From: Aquiluna sp.
GTDB taxonomy: Bacteria > Actinomycetota > Actinomycetes > Actinomycetales > Microbacteriaceae
Reading direction: 5' to 3'
NCBI GenBank assembly: GCA_028822985.1
Contig: JAPKCK010000001.1
Location: 62,001 to 126,000 of the forward strand
Length of the DNA stretch: 64,000 nt
The position numbers and the translations under genes were made by a program. This document shows, piece after piece, positions 23,039 to 30,704 of this stretch (the stretch's first letter is position 1; each line of letters starts with the position of its first letter). The notes below the pieces were generated by a model, which was given only the letters and a program-made list of their open reading frames with translations, was not told the DNA's origin and did not search any database.

Positions 23039-23806
23039 TTAGGCTCCGGTTGAGTGGAGTCCACCGTCGACGTGAATCATTTCGCCGGTTGTGGCCGGGA
23101 ACCAGTCGCTTAGGAGAGCGACTAAGCCCTTGGCCGCCGCGTCGGTGTCGGTAAGGTCCCAACCAAGAGGCGCACGGTCCGCCCATACCTCTTCCATCGT
23201 CGCAAATCCGGGGATTCCCTTGGCTGCGGTAGTTCTAAGTGGCCCAGCGGAAATAAGATTTACCCGAATTCCCTTCGGTCCTAGGTACTTCGCTAGGTAG
23301 CGGGAAGTGGATTCAAAGGCTGCCTTAGCAACTCCCATCCAGTCATATACAGGCCAGGAGACGGTGGCGTCGAAGGTAAGACCGACCACGGAACTGGGGT
23401 TGTTCAGCACAGGCAAGCATGCGGTAGTGATCGACTTGAGAGAGTAAGCCGAAACCTCTACTGCTGTCGATACGTCCGACCACTCTGTCTCCAGAAAGTT
23501 TCCGCCGAGTGCGGTTTGGGGCGCGAAAGCGATGGCATGAACTATGCCGTCAATCATCCCGATCTCAGCCTTGATTTTTTCGGCTAGGCCGTCAAGGTGC
23601 TCCTTGTTAGTAGCGTCTAATTCGATTACCTTCACAGGCTTGGGAAGACGCTCAGAAATTTTCGTTGTAATTGGGAGCATCCTGCCGAAAGAGCTCAATA
23701 TCACCTCTGCACCCTGTTCTTGGGCTAAACGGGCTGCCGAATAAGCGATCGACGCTTCGGTCAATACCCCTGTGATCAGTATTTTTTTGCCCTCTAATAT
23801 TCCCAA
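23039..23806 (-). CDS. fabI: Enoyl-[acyl-carrier-protein] reductase (NADH), InhA/FabI type
   Basis: FabI reduces the enoyl-ACP double bond in the last step of fatty acid elongation. The 255 residues show the FabI-specific N-terminus GKKILITGVLTEASIAYSAA, where the usual SDR glycine motif is altered, and the active site VYDWMGVAKAAFESTSRYLA with Tyr and Lys in the Y-x6-K spacing typical of FabI/InhA. The TTG start is set by AAAGGAG 5 bases upstream. It directly follows fabG, as mabA-inhA do in mycobacteria. It would be the expected target of triclosan and isoniazid-type inhibitors, but sensitivity cannot be judged. Confidence 0.95.
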   Translation of the reverse strand: MGILEGKKILITGVLTEASIAYSAARLAQEQGAEVILSSFGRMLPITTKISERLPKPVKVIELDATNKEHLDGLAEKIKAEIGMIDGIVHAIAFAPQTALGGNFLETEWSDVSTAVEVSAYSLKSITTACLPVLNNPSSVVGLTFDATVSWPVYDWMGVAKAAFESTSRYLAKYLGPKGIRVNLISAGPLRTTAAKGIPGFATMEEVWADRAPLGWDLTDTDAAAKGLVALLSDWFPATTGEMIHVDGGLHSTGA

Positions 23807-23842
23807 AACAACTCCTTTGATTTTCTAAACAAACGGTACTAC

Positions 23843-24553
23843 CTAGTGACCCATTCCGAGGCCGCCGTCGACTGGAATGACTGCTCCAGAAATATATGAC
23901 GCCTCGTCAGAAGCAATCCATCGGACAACCTTCGCCACTTCCTCTGGAGAGGCGAATCGGCCGGCTGGAATTCGTGATCGATACGTGGCTGAAAGCTCCG
24001 CACTGAGGCTGGCTGTCATGTCAGTGTCAATAAACCCTGGCGCCACAACGTTAGCGGTGATGTTTTTGGCACCGATTTCTCGCGTGATAGAGCGCGCAAT
24101 TCCAACCAGTGCGCTCTTGGTGGCTGAGTAGTTGACTTGCCCTGCGCTACCGAGCAACCCCACAACGCTTCCAATGAGGATTATCCTGCCAAACTTCTGG
24201 CGCAGCATCGATTTAGTTACTCTCTTTACCACCCGAAAAACACCATTTAGGTTTGTGTCTACAACGCTCTCAAATTCCTCGTCGCTCATCCGCATCAAAA
24301 GTGTGTCTTTTGTGATGCCGGCGTTCGCCACCAAAACTTCAATTGGTCCAAGCTCTGCCTCTACTGCGGCTATGGCCGTGTCAAGCGATGCGGAGTCTGT
24401 GACATCGGCCACCACGGTCATCGAACCATCTGGTCCCTGTCCGGATCTAGCTGTTACTGCAACTCGATATCCGCTTGCGACGAACTCTTTTGCGATGGCG
24501 AATCCGATGCCGCGATTGCCGCCGGTAACCAAAACAGTTCGCACAGTTTCCAT
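23843..24553 (-). CDS. fabG: 3-oxoacyl-[acyl-carrier-protein] reductase
   Basis: FabG reduces beta-ketoacyl-ACP with NADPH. The 236 residues have the SDR cofactor motif GGNRGIGFAIA (about 11-21), NAG near residue 79, the catalytic Ser in LIGSVVGLLG and Tyr-Lys in NYSATKSAL, and a C-terminal DGGLGMGH. AGGAG lies 8 bases before the ATG. It is in an operon with fabI, 36 bases apart. Confidence 0.94.
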   Translation of the reverse strand: METVRTVLVTGGNRGIGFAIAKEFVASGYRVAVTARSGQGPDGSMTVVADVTDSASLDTAIAAVEAELGPIEVLVANAGITKDTLLMRMSDEEFESVVDTNLNGVFRVVKRVTKSMLRQKFGRIILIGSVVGLLGSAGQVNYSATKSALVGIARSITREIGAKNITANVVAPGFIDTDMTASLSAELSATYRSRIPAGRFASPEEVAKVVRWIASDEASYISGAVIPVDGGLGMGH

Positions 24554-24642
24554 TTTCTTTCTCCTAGCGGGAATACCATTGAGTAATGAGCGTTATTAGT
24601 ATCACAGTCTAGTAATTACCTATCCCGAAAGAGCGGCAGCAC

Positions 24643-24927
24643 TTGAGTAAGCGCCAGAGCGCCACCTCCATAAATCTCAGCCCCGAGGACGAGCGTCGGT
24701 CGCGAATGATCAAATATTCTGTGGCCATGTCGATAAGGATGGTTTGCATTGTGCTGGGCGTGTTCACGCAGGGAATTTTCATGTGGGTTTTCTTTGGCTT
24801 GGCCATTTTCCTGCCCTACTTCGCGGTGGTGCTTGCCAACCAACAGGGTGCACCAAAGGAGACAACCAGCAAGGCAATTGCTCCGAAAATGACTATCAAG
24901 TCGGACCAATTCAAGTTTGATGACTAA
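24643..24927 (+). CDS. DUF3099 membrane protein
   Basis: This 94-residue protein matches the actinobacterial DUF3099 pattern: a short polar N-terminus with ISLSPEDERRSRM-like residues, two hydrophobic helices (about 27-42 and 46-66), and a polar tail. Function is not known. The only in-frame start that keeps the conserved N-terminus is TTG 24643, since a stop lies just upstream. It overlaps the next small gene by 8 bases, and the cluster continues to surf1 and bioY. Confidence 0.8.
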   Translation: MSKRQSATSINLSPEDERRSRMIKYSVAMSIRMVCIVLGVFTQGIFMWVFFGLAIFLPYFAVVLANQQGAPKETTSKAIAPKMTIKSDQFKFDD

Positions 24928-25120
24928 CGCTAAATGCTCCCGCGCCGCCTGCTCTCATGAAGCAAGCTGGTTGATTAGCTGGCGAAATCCCAAAGTCCAC
25001 TCCCCTGACAGGGTGAAGACTTGGGCCGCCTGCGACGATCACCGGTCATATCTGGTTGACTATCTATCAGCGAGAGATTTCTACCTGAAGGATGAAAAGT
25101 TTGACCCAAAGCACTCTTAG
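24920..25120 (+). CDS. Small Cys/His protein upstream of surf1, unknown function
   Basis: The 66 residues contain a C-x4-C pair near the N-terminus (KCSRAACSHEA) and a C-x2-H pair (ACDDHRSYL) in the middle, a layout suggesting a small zinc site. The centre NPKVHSPDRVKTWAACDDH is the part I recall as conserved in actinobacterial small proteins next to SURF1 genes, but I know no function. The ATG lies within the DUF3099 gene (8-base overlap), and the end overlaps the start of surf1 by 29 bases, so all three are coupled. Confidence 0.75.
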   Translation: MTNAKCSRAACSHEASWLISWRNPKVHSPDRVKTWAACDDHRSYLVDYLSARDFYLKDEKFDPKHS

Positions 25121-25913
25121 ACGCTGGGGCCCCTGGTTGGCCTTAGTTGTGCTTTTTTCAATAGCGACTTCACTTTTGAGCTGGTGGCAATTTTCTAGGC
25201 GGGAAGAACGAGTTCAGAAAATAAACACCGTGATTGAGAATTACGACAAATTTGCGGTTCCATTCGCCGACTTGGACTGGGAGTTCTTCGAAAATGGAGA
25301 ACCAATCAATGAATGGCGCCCCGTAACGGTTTCTGGAACGTATCTGACTGAAGAGGCCGTCCTTGTGCGAAACCGGCCTCTAAGTGGACAGGGTGGCTTC
25401 CTACAGCTAGTTCCATTGCTTTTGGATGATGGTCAGATCTTGATTATCGACCGCGGCTGGCTTGCGACGGGCGTTCGAGTAACTGAGCCGTCCTCTAACC
25501 CTTTGCCGGATTCAGTTGCTCACACTCTCACTGTTCGTCTTCGAGCCGCTGAGCCTGATCTGAATCGAGCTCCCGTTCGAGGGCAGCTTGCATCCGTAAA
25601 CCCGGCCCAGCTGTCCGTTCAGCTGAGTGAATACGGGACTGTGGTGTCTGACAGGTACGGTCGAATAGACACAGAATCCCCCTCGTATGCAAATGCGCCG
25701 TTCCCGATGCCGATGCCCTCTTTGAATGAAGGAAACCACCTTTCTTACGCCTTTCAATGGATAATTTTCGGAATCATGGCATTTGTCGCCTTTGGTTGGG
25801 CCTTCAGAAACGAACGGCGCATTGCTCGGGAGGCGGCCGGACAGATAGCTCCAAGAAAGCCAAAAGAAAATCAGGCACTGGAGGACGCTGAGTTTGAAGA
25901 CGCCAACCAATAG
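25092..25913 (+). CDS. SURF1-family cytochrome oxidase assembly protein
   Basis: SURF1 helps insert heme A into the aa3 oxidase. The 273 residues have an N-terminal membrane helix (about 12-28), an extracytoplasmic domain with the WRPVTVSGTY and NRPLSGQGGFLQLVPLLLDDGQILIIDRGWL signatures, and a second membrane helix near 225-243, then a charged tail. It fits with ctaA, ctaB, ctaE and qcrC elsewhere in the window. The ATG at 25092 is almost on top of the AAGG; a TTG at 25101 would give better spacing and drop three residues. Confidence 0.88.
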   Translation: MKSLTQSTLRRWGPWLALVVLFSIATSLLSWWQFSRREERVQKINTVIENYDKFAVPFADLDWEFFENGEPINEWRPVTVSGTYLTEEAVLVRNRPLSGQGGFLQLVPLLLDDGQILIIDRGWLATGVRVTEPSSNPLPDSVAHTLTVRLRAAEPDLNRAPVRGQLASVNPAQLSVQLSEYGTVVSDRYGRIDTESPSYANAPFPMPMPSLNEGNHLSYAFQWIIFGIMAFVAFGWAFRNERRIAREAAGQIAPRKPKENQALEDAEFEDANQ

Positions 25914-25945
25914 AATGACCGCAAGAAGCTAGAAAGGCTTAGAAG

Positions 25946-26506
25946 ATGAGCATTGCGCAGGCAACAATTGTGGACCGTTTTGTCCCAAGGACATTAGTAA
26001 GTAACATTTCTCTGGTTTTCGGCGGTGCTCTAATTACTGCACTTGCGGCGCAGGTTCAGATTCCAATGTGGCCAGTGCCGCTCACCCTTCAAACCTTCGC
26101 AGTTCTCCTGGTGGGCGCAACGCTCGGTGCAGGACGGGGTGCCGCGTCACTATCTGTTTACTTGGCCATGGGCGCCGTCGGTTTGCCCGTGTTCGCCTCG
26201 GCTAAGACGCTGACGGGTGCCTTGCCAACCGTGGGTTACATAGTCGGCTTTGTGGCGGCTGCAGCTCTAGTCGGCTTCTTGGCCTCCAAGGGATTTTCTA
26301 AAACCCCACTGAAAGTGGCCTTTAGCTTCGCCGCCGGATCAGCGATAATTTACGGTTTTGGAGTTGCAGGCTTGATGATTACCCTAGGCCTCAGCATTTC
26401 GCAGGCCATTGCCGCAGGAGTTATTCCGTTTCTGATAGGCGACGTCGCCAAGGCAATCGCAGCAGCAGCAATGCTGCCACTTGCCTGGAAGATTGTGAAT
26501 AAATAA
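25946..26506 (+). CDS. bioY: Biotin transporter substrate-binding subunit BioY
   Basis: BioY is the S component of an energy-coupling factor transporter and takes up biotin. The 186 residues are nearly all hydrophobic, with about six helices and the family segments AAQVQIPMWPVPLTLQTFAVLLVG and GAVGLPVFA. No bioM or bioN partner is adjacent, so it uses a shared ECF module or works alone. It lies 32 bases after surf1 and ends at a strong terminator. No biotin repressor box is evident in the short upstream gap. Confidence 0.93.
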   Translation: MSIAQATIVDRFVPRTLVSNISLVFGGALITALAAQVQIPMWPVPLTLQTFAVLLVGATLGAGRGAASLSVYLAMGAVGLPVFASAKTLTGALPTVGYIVGFVAAAALVGFLASKGFSKTPLKVAFSFAAGSAIIYGFGVAGLMITLGLSISQAIAAGVIPFLIGDVAKAIAAAAMLPLAWKIVNK

Positions 26507-26512
26507 CAGATC

Positions 26513-26554
26513 ATTTAAAAAAAATAGGACCCAGTTGGGTCCTATTTTTTTTAT
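26513..26554. terminator. Bidirectional terminator between bioY and sufT
   Basis: TAGGACCCA (26525-26533) and TGGGTCCTA (26536-26544) form a perfect stem with A runs on the left and T runs on the right. It can stop transcription from bioY (plus) and from the suf operon (minus), whose last gene ends at 26563. Confidence 0.92.
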
Positions 26555-26562
26555 CAGTCTTG

Positions 26563-26895
26563 CTAGATAGAAAAGCCGATAGCTCGCATCATTTCTTTTC
26601 CATCATCCGTAATTTGTTCCGGACCCCATGGTGGCATCCAGATCCAATTGATTCTGAATGCGTCAACCACTCCCTCCAATGAAGCTGCCGTCTGCTCTTC
26701 AATAACGTCCTGAAGTGGGCAGCCAGCTGAGGTTAGTGTCATGTTGATAAGTAGTGCGCCATCATCGGACTCTTGGAGCCCGTAGACCAATCCGAGGTCA
26801 ATGATGTTCACTCCAATTTCTGGGTCAATGATGTCTTTCATTGCCTCGATGACCCGGTCGTACTGAGCGGGCTCTAATTCCTTCGGCTCGCTCAT
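26563..26895 (-). CDS. sufT: SufT-like Fe-S maturation factor (MIP18/DUF59 family)
   Basis: DUF59 proteins help mature Fe-S proteins and end many actinobacterial suf operons. The 110 residues contain the DPEIGVNIIDLGLVYGL segment and the conserved Cys in LTSAGCPLQDVIEEQ, and end with the WMPPWGPEQIT motif common to PaaD-like members. It overlaps sufC by 4 bases, so it is coupled to the suf operon. Confidence 0.9.
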   Translation of the reverse strand: MSEPKELEPAQYDRVIEAMKDIIDPEIGVNIIDLGLVYGLQESDDGALLINMTLTSAGCPLQDVIEEQTAASLEGVVDAFRINWIWMPPWGPEQITDDGKEMMRAIGFSI

Positions 26896-27650
26896 GCTTC
26901 GGTCTTCAAGTAGCGATCGTAGCCCTCAGCTTCTAGGCGTTCAGCCAGTTCTGGGCCGCCCTGCTCCGCCACTTTTCCAGCCACGAAAACGTGAACAAAG
27001 TCCGGCTCGATGTAGCGCAGAATTCTTGTGTAGTGGGTGATCAGAAGAACTCCTAGGCCAGTTTCCTCTTTGGCTCTGTTGACGCCTTCTGAAACCACCT
27101 TCAGTGCATCTACGTCTAGGCCAGAGTCGGTCTCGTCGAGGATTGCAATTTTTGGCTTCAAAAGCTCCAGCTGAAGAATCTCGTGGCGCTTCTTTTCACC
27201 ACCTGAGAACCCTTCGTTCACGTTTCGTTCGGTGAAATCTGGATCCATGCGGAGGTTTTTCATCGCGTGCTTTAAATCGCCGATCCACTCGCGAAGCTTT
27301 GGAGCTTCTCCATCAAGCGCGGTTTTGGCTGTTCTTAGGAAGTTCGAAACCGAAACGCCAGGCACTTCTACCGGGTATTGCATCGCAAGAAACAGACCAG
27401 CCTTAGCGCGCTCGTCCACGGCCATTTCAAGAACGTTCTGGCCATCCAGAAGGATCTCACCTTCGGTGATTTCGTACTTCGGGTGTCCGGCGATGGAGTA
27501 GGCGAGGGTGGACTTGCCGGAGCCATTTGGTCCCATGATGGCGTGAGTTTCGCCGGACTTGACCACAAGGTCTACTCCTCGAAGGATCTGCTTTTTGCCC
27601 TGGTCTGTATCGACCGAGACATGTAGGTTCTTGATTTCTAGGGTTGCCAT
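26892..27650 (-). CDS. sufC: Fe-S cluster assembly ATPase
   Basis: SufC is the ABC-type ATPase of the SufBCD scaffold. The 252 residues have Walker A GPNGSGKSTLAYSIAG, signature FSGGEKKRHEILQL, and Walker B ILDETDSGLDVDAL. The start is ATG 27650 (MATLEIKNLHV), with AAAGGAG upstream; a longer in-frame extension to 27695 lies before that site and runs into the Rieske gene. It is flanked by the Rieske ferredoxin and sufT. Confidence 0.96.
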   Translation of the reverse strand: MATLEIKNLHVSVDTDQGKKQILRGVDLVVKSGETHAIMGPNGSGKSTLAYSIAGHPKYEITEGEILLDGQNVLEMAVDERAKAGLFLAMQYPVEVPGVSVSNFLRTAKTALDGEAPKLREWIGDLKHAMKNLRMDPDFTERNVNEGFSGGEKKRHEILQLELLKPKIAILDETDSGLDVDALKVVSEGVNRAKEETGLGVLLITHYTRILRYIEPDFVHVFVAGKVAEQGGPELAERLEAEGYDRYLKTEA

Positions 27651-27663
27651 TATTTGATCTCCT

Positions 27664-27975
27664 TTAAGCTTCGTACTCGATAAAAACTTCTTCATTTTCC
27701 ACCAGTACCTCGTAGGTACTCACTGCCTCATAAGCCGGAAGACTCAGAGGGACTCCAGTGTTTAAGTCGAACTTAGCTCCGTGCGCCCAGCACTCCAGGG
27801 TTTCGTCCTCAACAAAGCCCTCGCTCAGTGAAATCTCACCGTGGGAGCACTTATCGTCGATTGCTCTGAAGTTGCCGTCGTTGAGCCTGACAAGAGCGAT
27901 TGGGTGTCCCTCAATAGTCACTCTGAGAGCATTTCCCGGTTTAATATCCTCAGCGGCGCAAACTCTTACTGCCAA
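27664..27975 (-). CDS. Rieske-type [2Fe-2S] ferredoxin in the suf operon
   Basis: The 103 residues form a single Rieske domain with cluster ligands CSH (about residues 43-45) and CWAH (about 62-65), the NirD/BphF-like soluble type. Such proteins are commonly found between sufD and sufC in Actinobacteria, presumably feeding electrons to cluster assembly, but the role is unproven. The most likely start is TTG 27975, with GGGAG in the end of sufD just upstream; an ORF beginning at 28017 would overlap sufD by 41 bases and adds residues unlike the family. Confidence 0.88.
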   Translation of the reverse strand: MAVRVCAAEDIKPGNALRVTIEGHPIALVRLNDGNFRAIDDKCSHGEISLSEGFVEDETLECWAHGAKFDLNTGVPLSLPAYEAVSTYEVLVENEEVFIEYEA

Positions 27976-27976
27976 T

Positions 27977-29134
27977 TTAGACTCCCGCCTTCTCGAGTCC
28001 TTGTTCGATCGAAGCAATTAGACGGTCTTCTACCTGAGAAATTCCAACCTTCTGAACTACCTCATTCAAGAATCCTCGAACGACGAGGCGCTTCGCCTCG
28101 GTGTCCCCAATTCCTCTAGCCATTAGGTAGAACAACTGCTCGTCATCGAAGCGCCCGGAGGCGCTCGCGTGGCCAGCACCTTCAATTTTCCCAGTTTCAA
28201 TCTCTAGATTTGGAACTGAGTCTGCTCGTGCTCCGTCGGTAAGCAACAGGTTTCGGTTGAGTTCATAGCTATTAGTTCCAATAGCGGTCTCTCTAATAAG
28301 GACGTCTCCGACCCAGACCGTGTGAGCGCCTGCACCTTGGAGGGCGCCCTTGTAGGCAACATTTGAAACGCAGTTTTCTGCAATGTGGTCCACATAAGGT
28401 CGATGTTCAAAGTAGTTCTTCGAATCGGCCAGGAAAACACCATACATTTGGATTTCTGCACCCGGCGAATCTAGGGCAACGGATGGCGTGACTCGAACTA
28501 GGTCTCCCCCAAGTGACACCACGACATGCTTCAATGTCGAGTCTCGACCAAGTCTGGTGAATTGATTCGAAACATGTGATGAACCGTTATCCCAGTCCTG
28601 AATCGAGACAAAGTCAAGGTTTGCTCCGGGGTCCAGCAGGATCTCTACGTTCTCGGCAAGAAAGCCCTGACCGATGTGGTCTAGGACGATTGTCGCTTTG
28701 GCGTTCGCGCCTACCTTCACGAAGATGTGCAGGGCCTTGGCTGCAAGTTCTTCCAGTTTCAAGGTGAGAAATACTGGCTCAGCTATTTCCTGATCTGAGG
28801 GGACCTCAACCAAAAGAGTCTTCGAGGCGTTGGTCCAGGCGATTGCCGAAATACGGTCTTCGGGAAGTCCAGCTGTTCCGACAATCTGCTCACTGGAGTC
28901 AATCCAGTTGGCGGTGACTGCACCCGAAAGAGCGATGGATAGTTCACTCTGAGTAACTTCGCCTATAACTTCCGCATCTAGGCCTTGAAGGCGATCCATT
29001 GGCAAATATCGCCAGATCTCTTGCCTGTTTGAAAGCTCTGGAAAATCACTTATAGAGGTTGACCGTGGGCGTTCAGATCTTGTCTGGAGGGGTACGAGCT
29101 TGTGCTCGTGAGCCTCTATTCCGTGCTGCGCCAT
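27977..29134 (-). CDS. sufD: Fe-S cluster assembly scaffold protein SufD
   Basis: SufD pairs with SufB on the SufC dimer. The 385 residues have the beta-helix core with the family GALQGAGAHTVWVGDVLIRE and GKIEGAGHASASGRFDDEQLFYLMARGI segments; the His in GAGHASASG is the position proposed to take part in cluster assembly in E. coli SufD. It begins directly after sufB (29135). Confidence 0.95.
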   Translation of the reverse strand: MAQHGIEAHEHKLVPLQTRSERPRSTSISDFPELSNRQEIWRYLPMDRLQGLDAEVIGEVTQSELSIALSGAVTANWIDSSEQIVGTAGLPEDRISAIAWTNASKTLLVEVPSDQEIAEPVFLTLKLEELAAKALHIFVKVGANAKATIVLDHIGQGFLAENVEILLDPGANLDFVSIQDWDNGSSHVSNQFTRLGRDSTLKHVVVSLGGDLVRVTPSVALDSPGAEIQMYGVFLADSKNYFEHRPYVDHIAENCVSNVAYKGALQGAGAHTVWVGDVLIRETAIGTNSYELNRNLLLTDGARADSVPNLEIETGKIEGAGHASASGRFDDEQLFYLMARGIGDTEAKRLVVRGFLNEVVQKVGISQVEDRLIASIEQGLEKAGV

Positions 29135-30553
29135 CTAGCCAACAGCCCCTTCCATCTGCATCTCAATAAGCTTGTTCAGCTCAAGTGCGTACTCCATTGG
29201 CAGTTCCTTGGCAATAGGCTCGATGAAGCCTCGGACAATCATCGCCATCGCTTCATCTTCGGCCATTCCTCGAGACTGCAAGTAGAACAGCTGCTCTGCA
29301 CTGATGGCCGAGACTGTCGCTTCGTGTCCCATCGAAACATCATCTTCACGGATGTCGTTTGAAGGATAAGTGTCTGATCTGGAAATTGTGTCCACGAGTA
29401 GCGCGTCACAGCGAACCGTGTTTGCCGAGTGATGAGCTCCCGGGTTTACTCGGATCTCGCCGCGGTAGGAAGTTCTTCCTCCACCTCGGGCAATTGACTT
29501 AGACACGATGGAGCTGGTTGTGTAAGGAGCAAGGTGAATCATTTTGGCTCCTGCGTCCTGGTGCTGACCCTCTCCGGCAAAAGCGACCGAGAGCGTCTCG
29601 CCACGAGCGCGCTCGCCTGCGAGTATGACGCTCGGGTACTTCATGGTGACCTTTGACCCAATGTTTCCATCGATCCACTCCATGGTGGCACCTTCGTGAG
29701 CGATGGCTCGCTTGGTTACTAGGTTATAAACGTTGTTAGACCAGTTCTGAATTGTCGTGTAACGAACGCGAGCGTTCTTCTTTACGATGATTTCGACTAC
29801 TGCCGAGTGCAGCGAGTCAGACTGGTAAATCGGTGCGGTGCAGCCCTCGATGTAGTGAACGTAGGAGTCCTCATCAGCGATGATTAGCGTTCTTTCGAAC
29901 TGACCCATGTTTTCGGTGTTTATTCTGAAGTAGGCCTGAAGAGGGATGTCTACTTTTACACCCTTGGGGATGTAGACAAAGGAGCCTCCGGACCAAACCG
30001 CAGTGTTCAGGGCTGCAAACTTATTGTCACCGGCCGGGATAACTGTTCCGAAATACTCCTTGAAGATTTCAGGGTGCTCTCGAAGAGCAGTGTCGGTGTC
30101 CAGGAACAAGACACCCTGCTGCTCTAGGTCTTCGCGAATTGAGTGATAAACCACCTCTGACTCGTACTGGGCGGCAACGCCGGAAACGAGGCGCTGGCGT
30201 TCCGCATCTGGAATCCCAAGCTTGTCGTAAGTGTTGCGAATGTCCTCTGGAAGGTCTTCCCAGGTTTGAGCCTGTCGCTCAGTCGAGCGAACGAAGTATT
30301 TAATGTTGTCGAAGTCAATCCCTGACAAGTCTGCCCCGAAAGTAGGCATTGGCTTTTTCATGAAGAGTTCGTAGCCCTTCAGCCTGCGCTGCAGCATCCA
30401 GTCGGACTCGTCTTTTTTGCCCGAGATGTCGCGAACCACTTCGTCTGAGATACCACGCTTGGCCTCGTCACCCGCTTTTGACTTGTCGGACCAACCAAAC
30501 TCGTAAGTCCCTAGGTCGTCCAGTTCTGGGCGATCGATAATTTTCTCTGCCAT
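29135..30553 (-). CDS. sufB: Fe-S cluster assembly scaffold protein SufB
   Basis: SufB is the main scaffold on which nascent clusters form. The 472 residues start MAEKIIDRPELDDLGTYEFGW and contain NTVRCDALLVDTISRSDTYP (with the Cys aligned by eye to the cluster-forming Cys of E. coli SufB) and GHEATVSAISAEQLFYLQSRGM. AAGGAGG lies 5 bases before the ATG, the best Shine-Dalgarno of the region. It is the first gene of sufB-sufD-Rieske-sufC-sufT. No sufR regulator gene lies upstream; sufS and sufU are not in the window. Confidence 0.97.
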   Translation of the reverse strand: MAEKIIDRPELDDLGTYEFGWSDKSKAGDEAKRGISDEVVRDISGKKDESDWMLQRRLKGYELFMKKPMPTFGADLSGIDFDNIKYFVRSTERQAQTWEDLPEDIRNTYDKLGIPDAERQRLVSGVAAQYESEVVYHSIREDLEQQGVLFLDTDTALREHPEIFKEYFGTVIPAGDNKFAALNTAVWSGGSFVYIPKGVKVDIPLQAYFRINTENMGQFERTLIIADEDSYVHYIEGCTAPIYQSDSLHSAVVEIIVKKNARVRYTTIQNWSNNVYNLVTKRAIAHEGATMEWIDGNIGSKVTMKYPSVILAGERARGETLSVAFAGEGQHQDAGAKMIHLAPYTTSSIVSKSIARGGGRTSYRGEIRVNPGAHHSANTVRCDALLVDTISRSDTYPSNDIREDDVSMGHEATVSAISAEQLFYLQSRGMAEDEAMAMIVRGFIEPIAKELPMEYALELNKLIEMQMEGAVG

Positions 30554-30678
30554 TGTGGCCTCCTTCTACTTAGTCAGTACAACTGATTTCGGTGAAACGT
30601 ATTCCATCAAAGCCAATCATGAGAAACTTGAGATGTGATGTTGTAACAAGCCTACGTAGTTCTATGAAAATAAAACAG

Positions 30679-30692
30679 TAAGGCACACCTAA
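30679..30692. promoter_or_regulatory. Palindrome between sufB and ctaA, possible iron-regulator site
   Basis: In the 151-base divergent gap, TAAGG and CCTAA half-sites (30679-30683 and 30688-30692) form a near-perfect palindrome around CACA. The half-sites resemble the TTAGG/CCTAA arms of DtxR/IdeR boxes, but the spacing is shorter than the classic 19-mer. It sits 12 bases before the ctaA start, overlapping its 5' leader. The link to iron is an inference from the neighbours (Fe-S and heme genes). Confidence 0.3.
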
Positions 30693-30704
30693 GTTAAGGC
30701 GTTT

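Noticed and set aside
25914-25945. Riboswitch or BirA site before bioY
   Set aside because: The gap is only 32 bases, and no palindrome or structured leader is visible.
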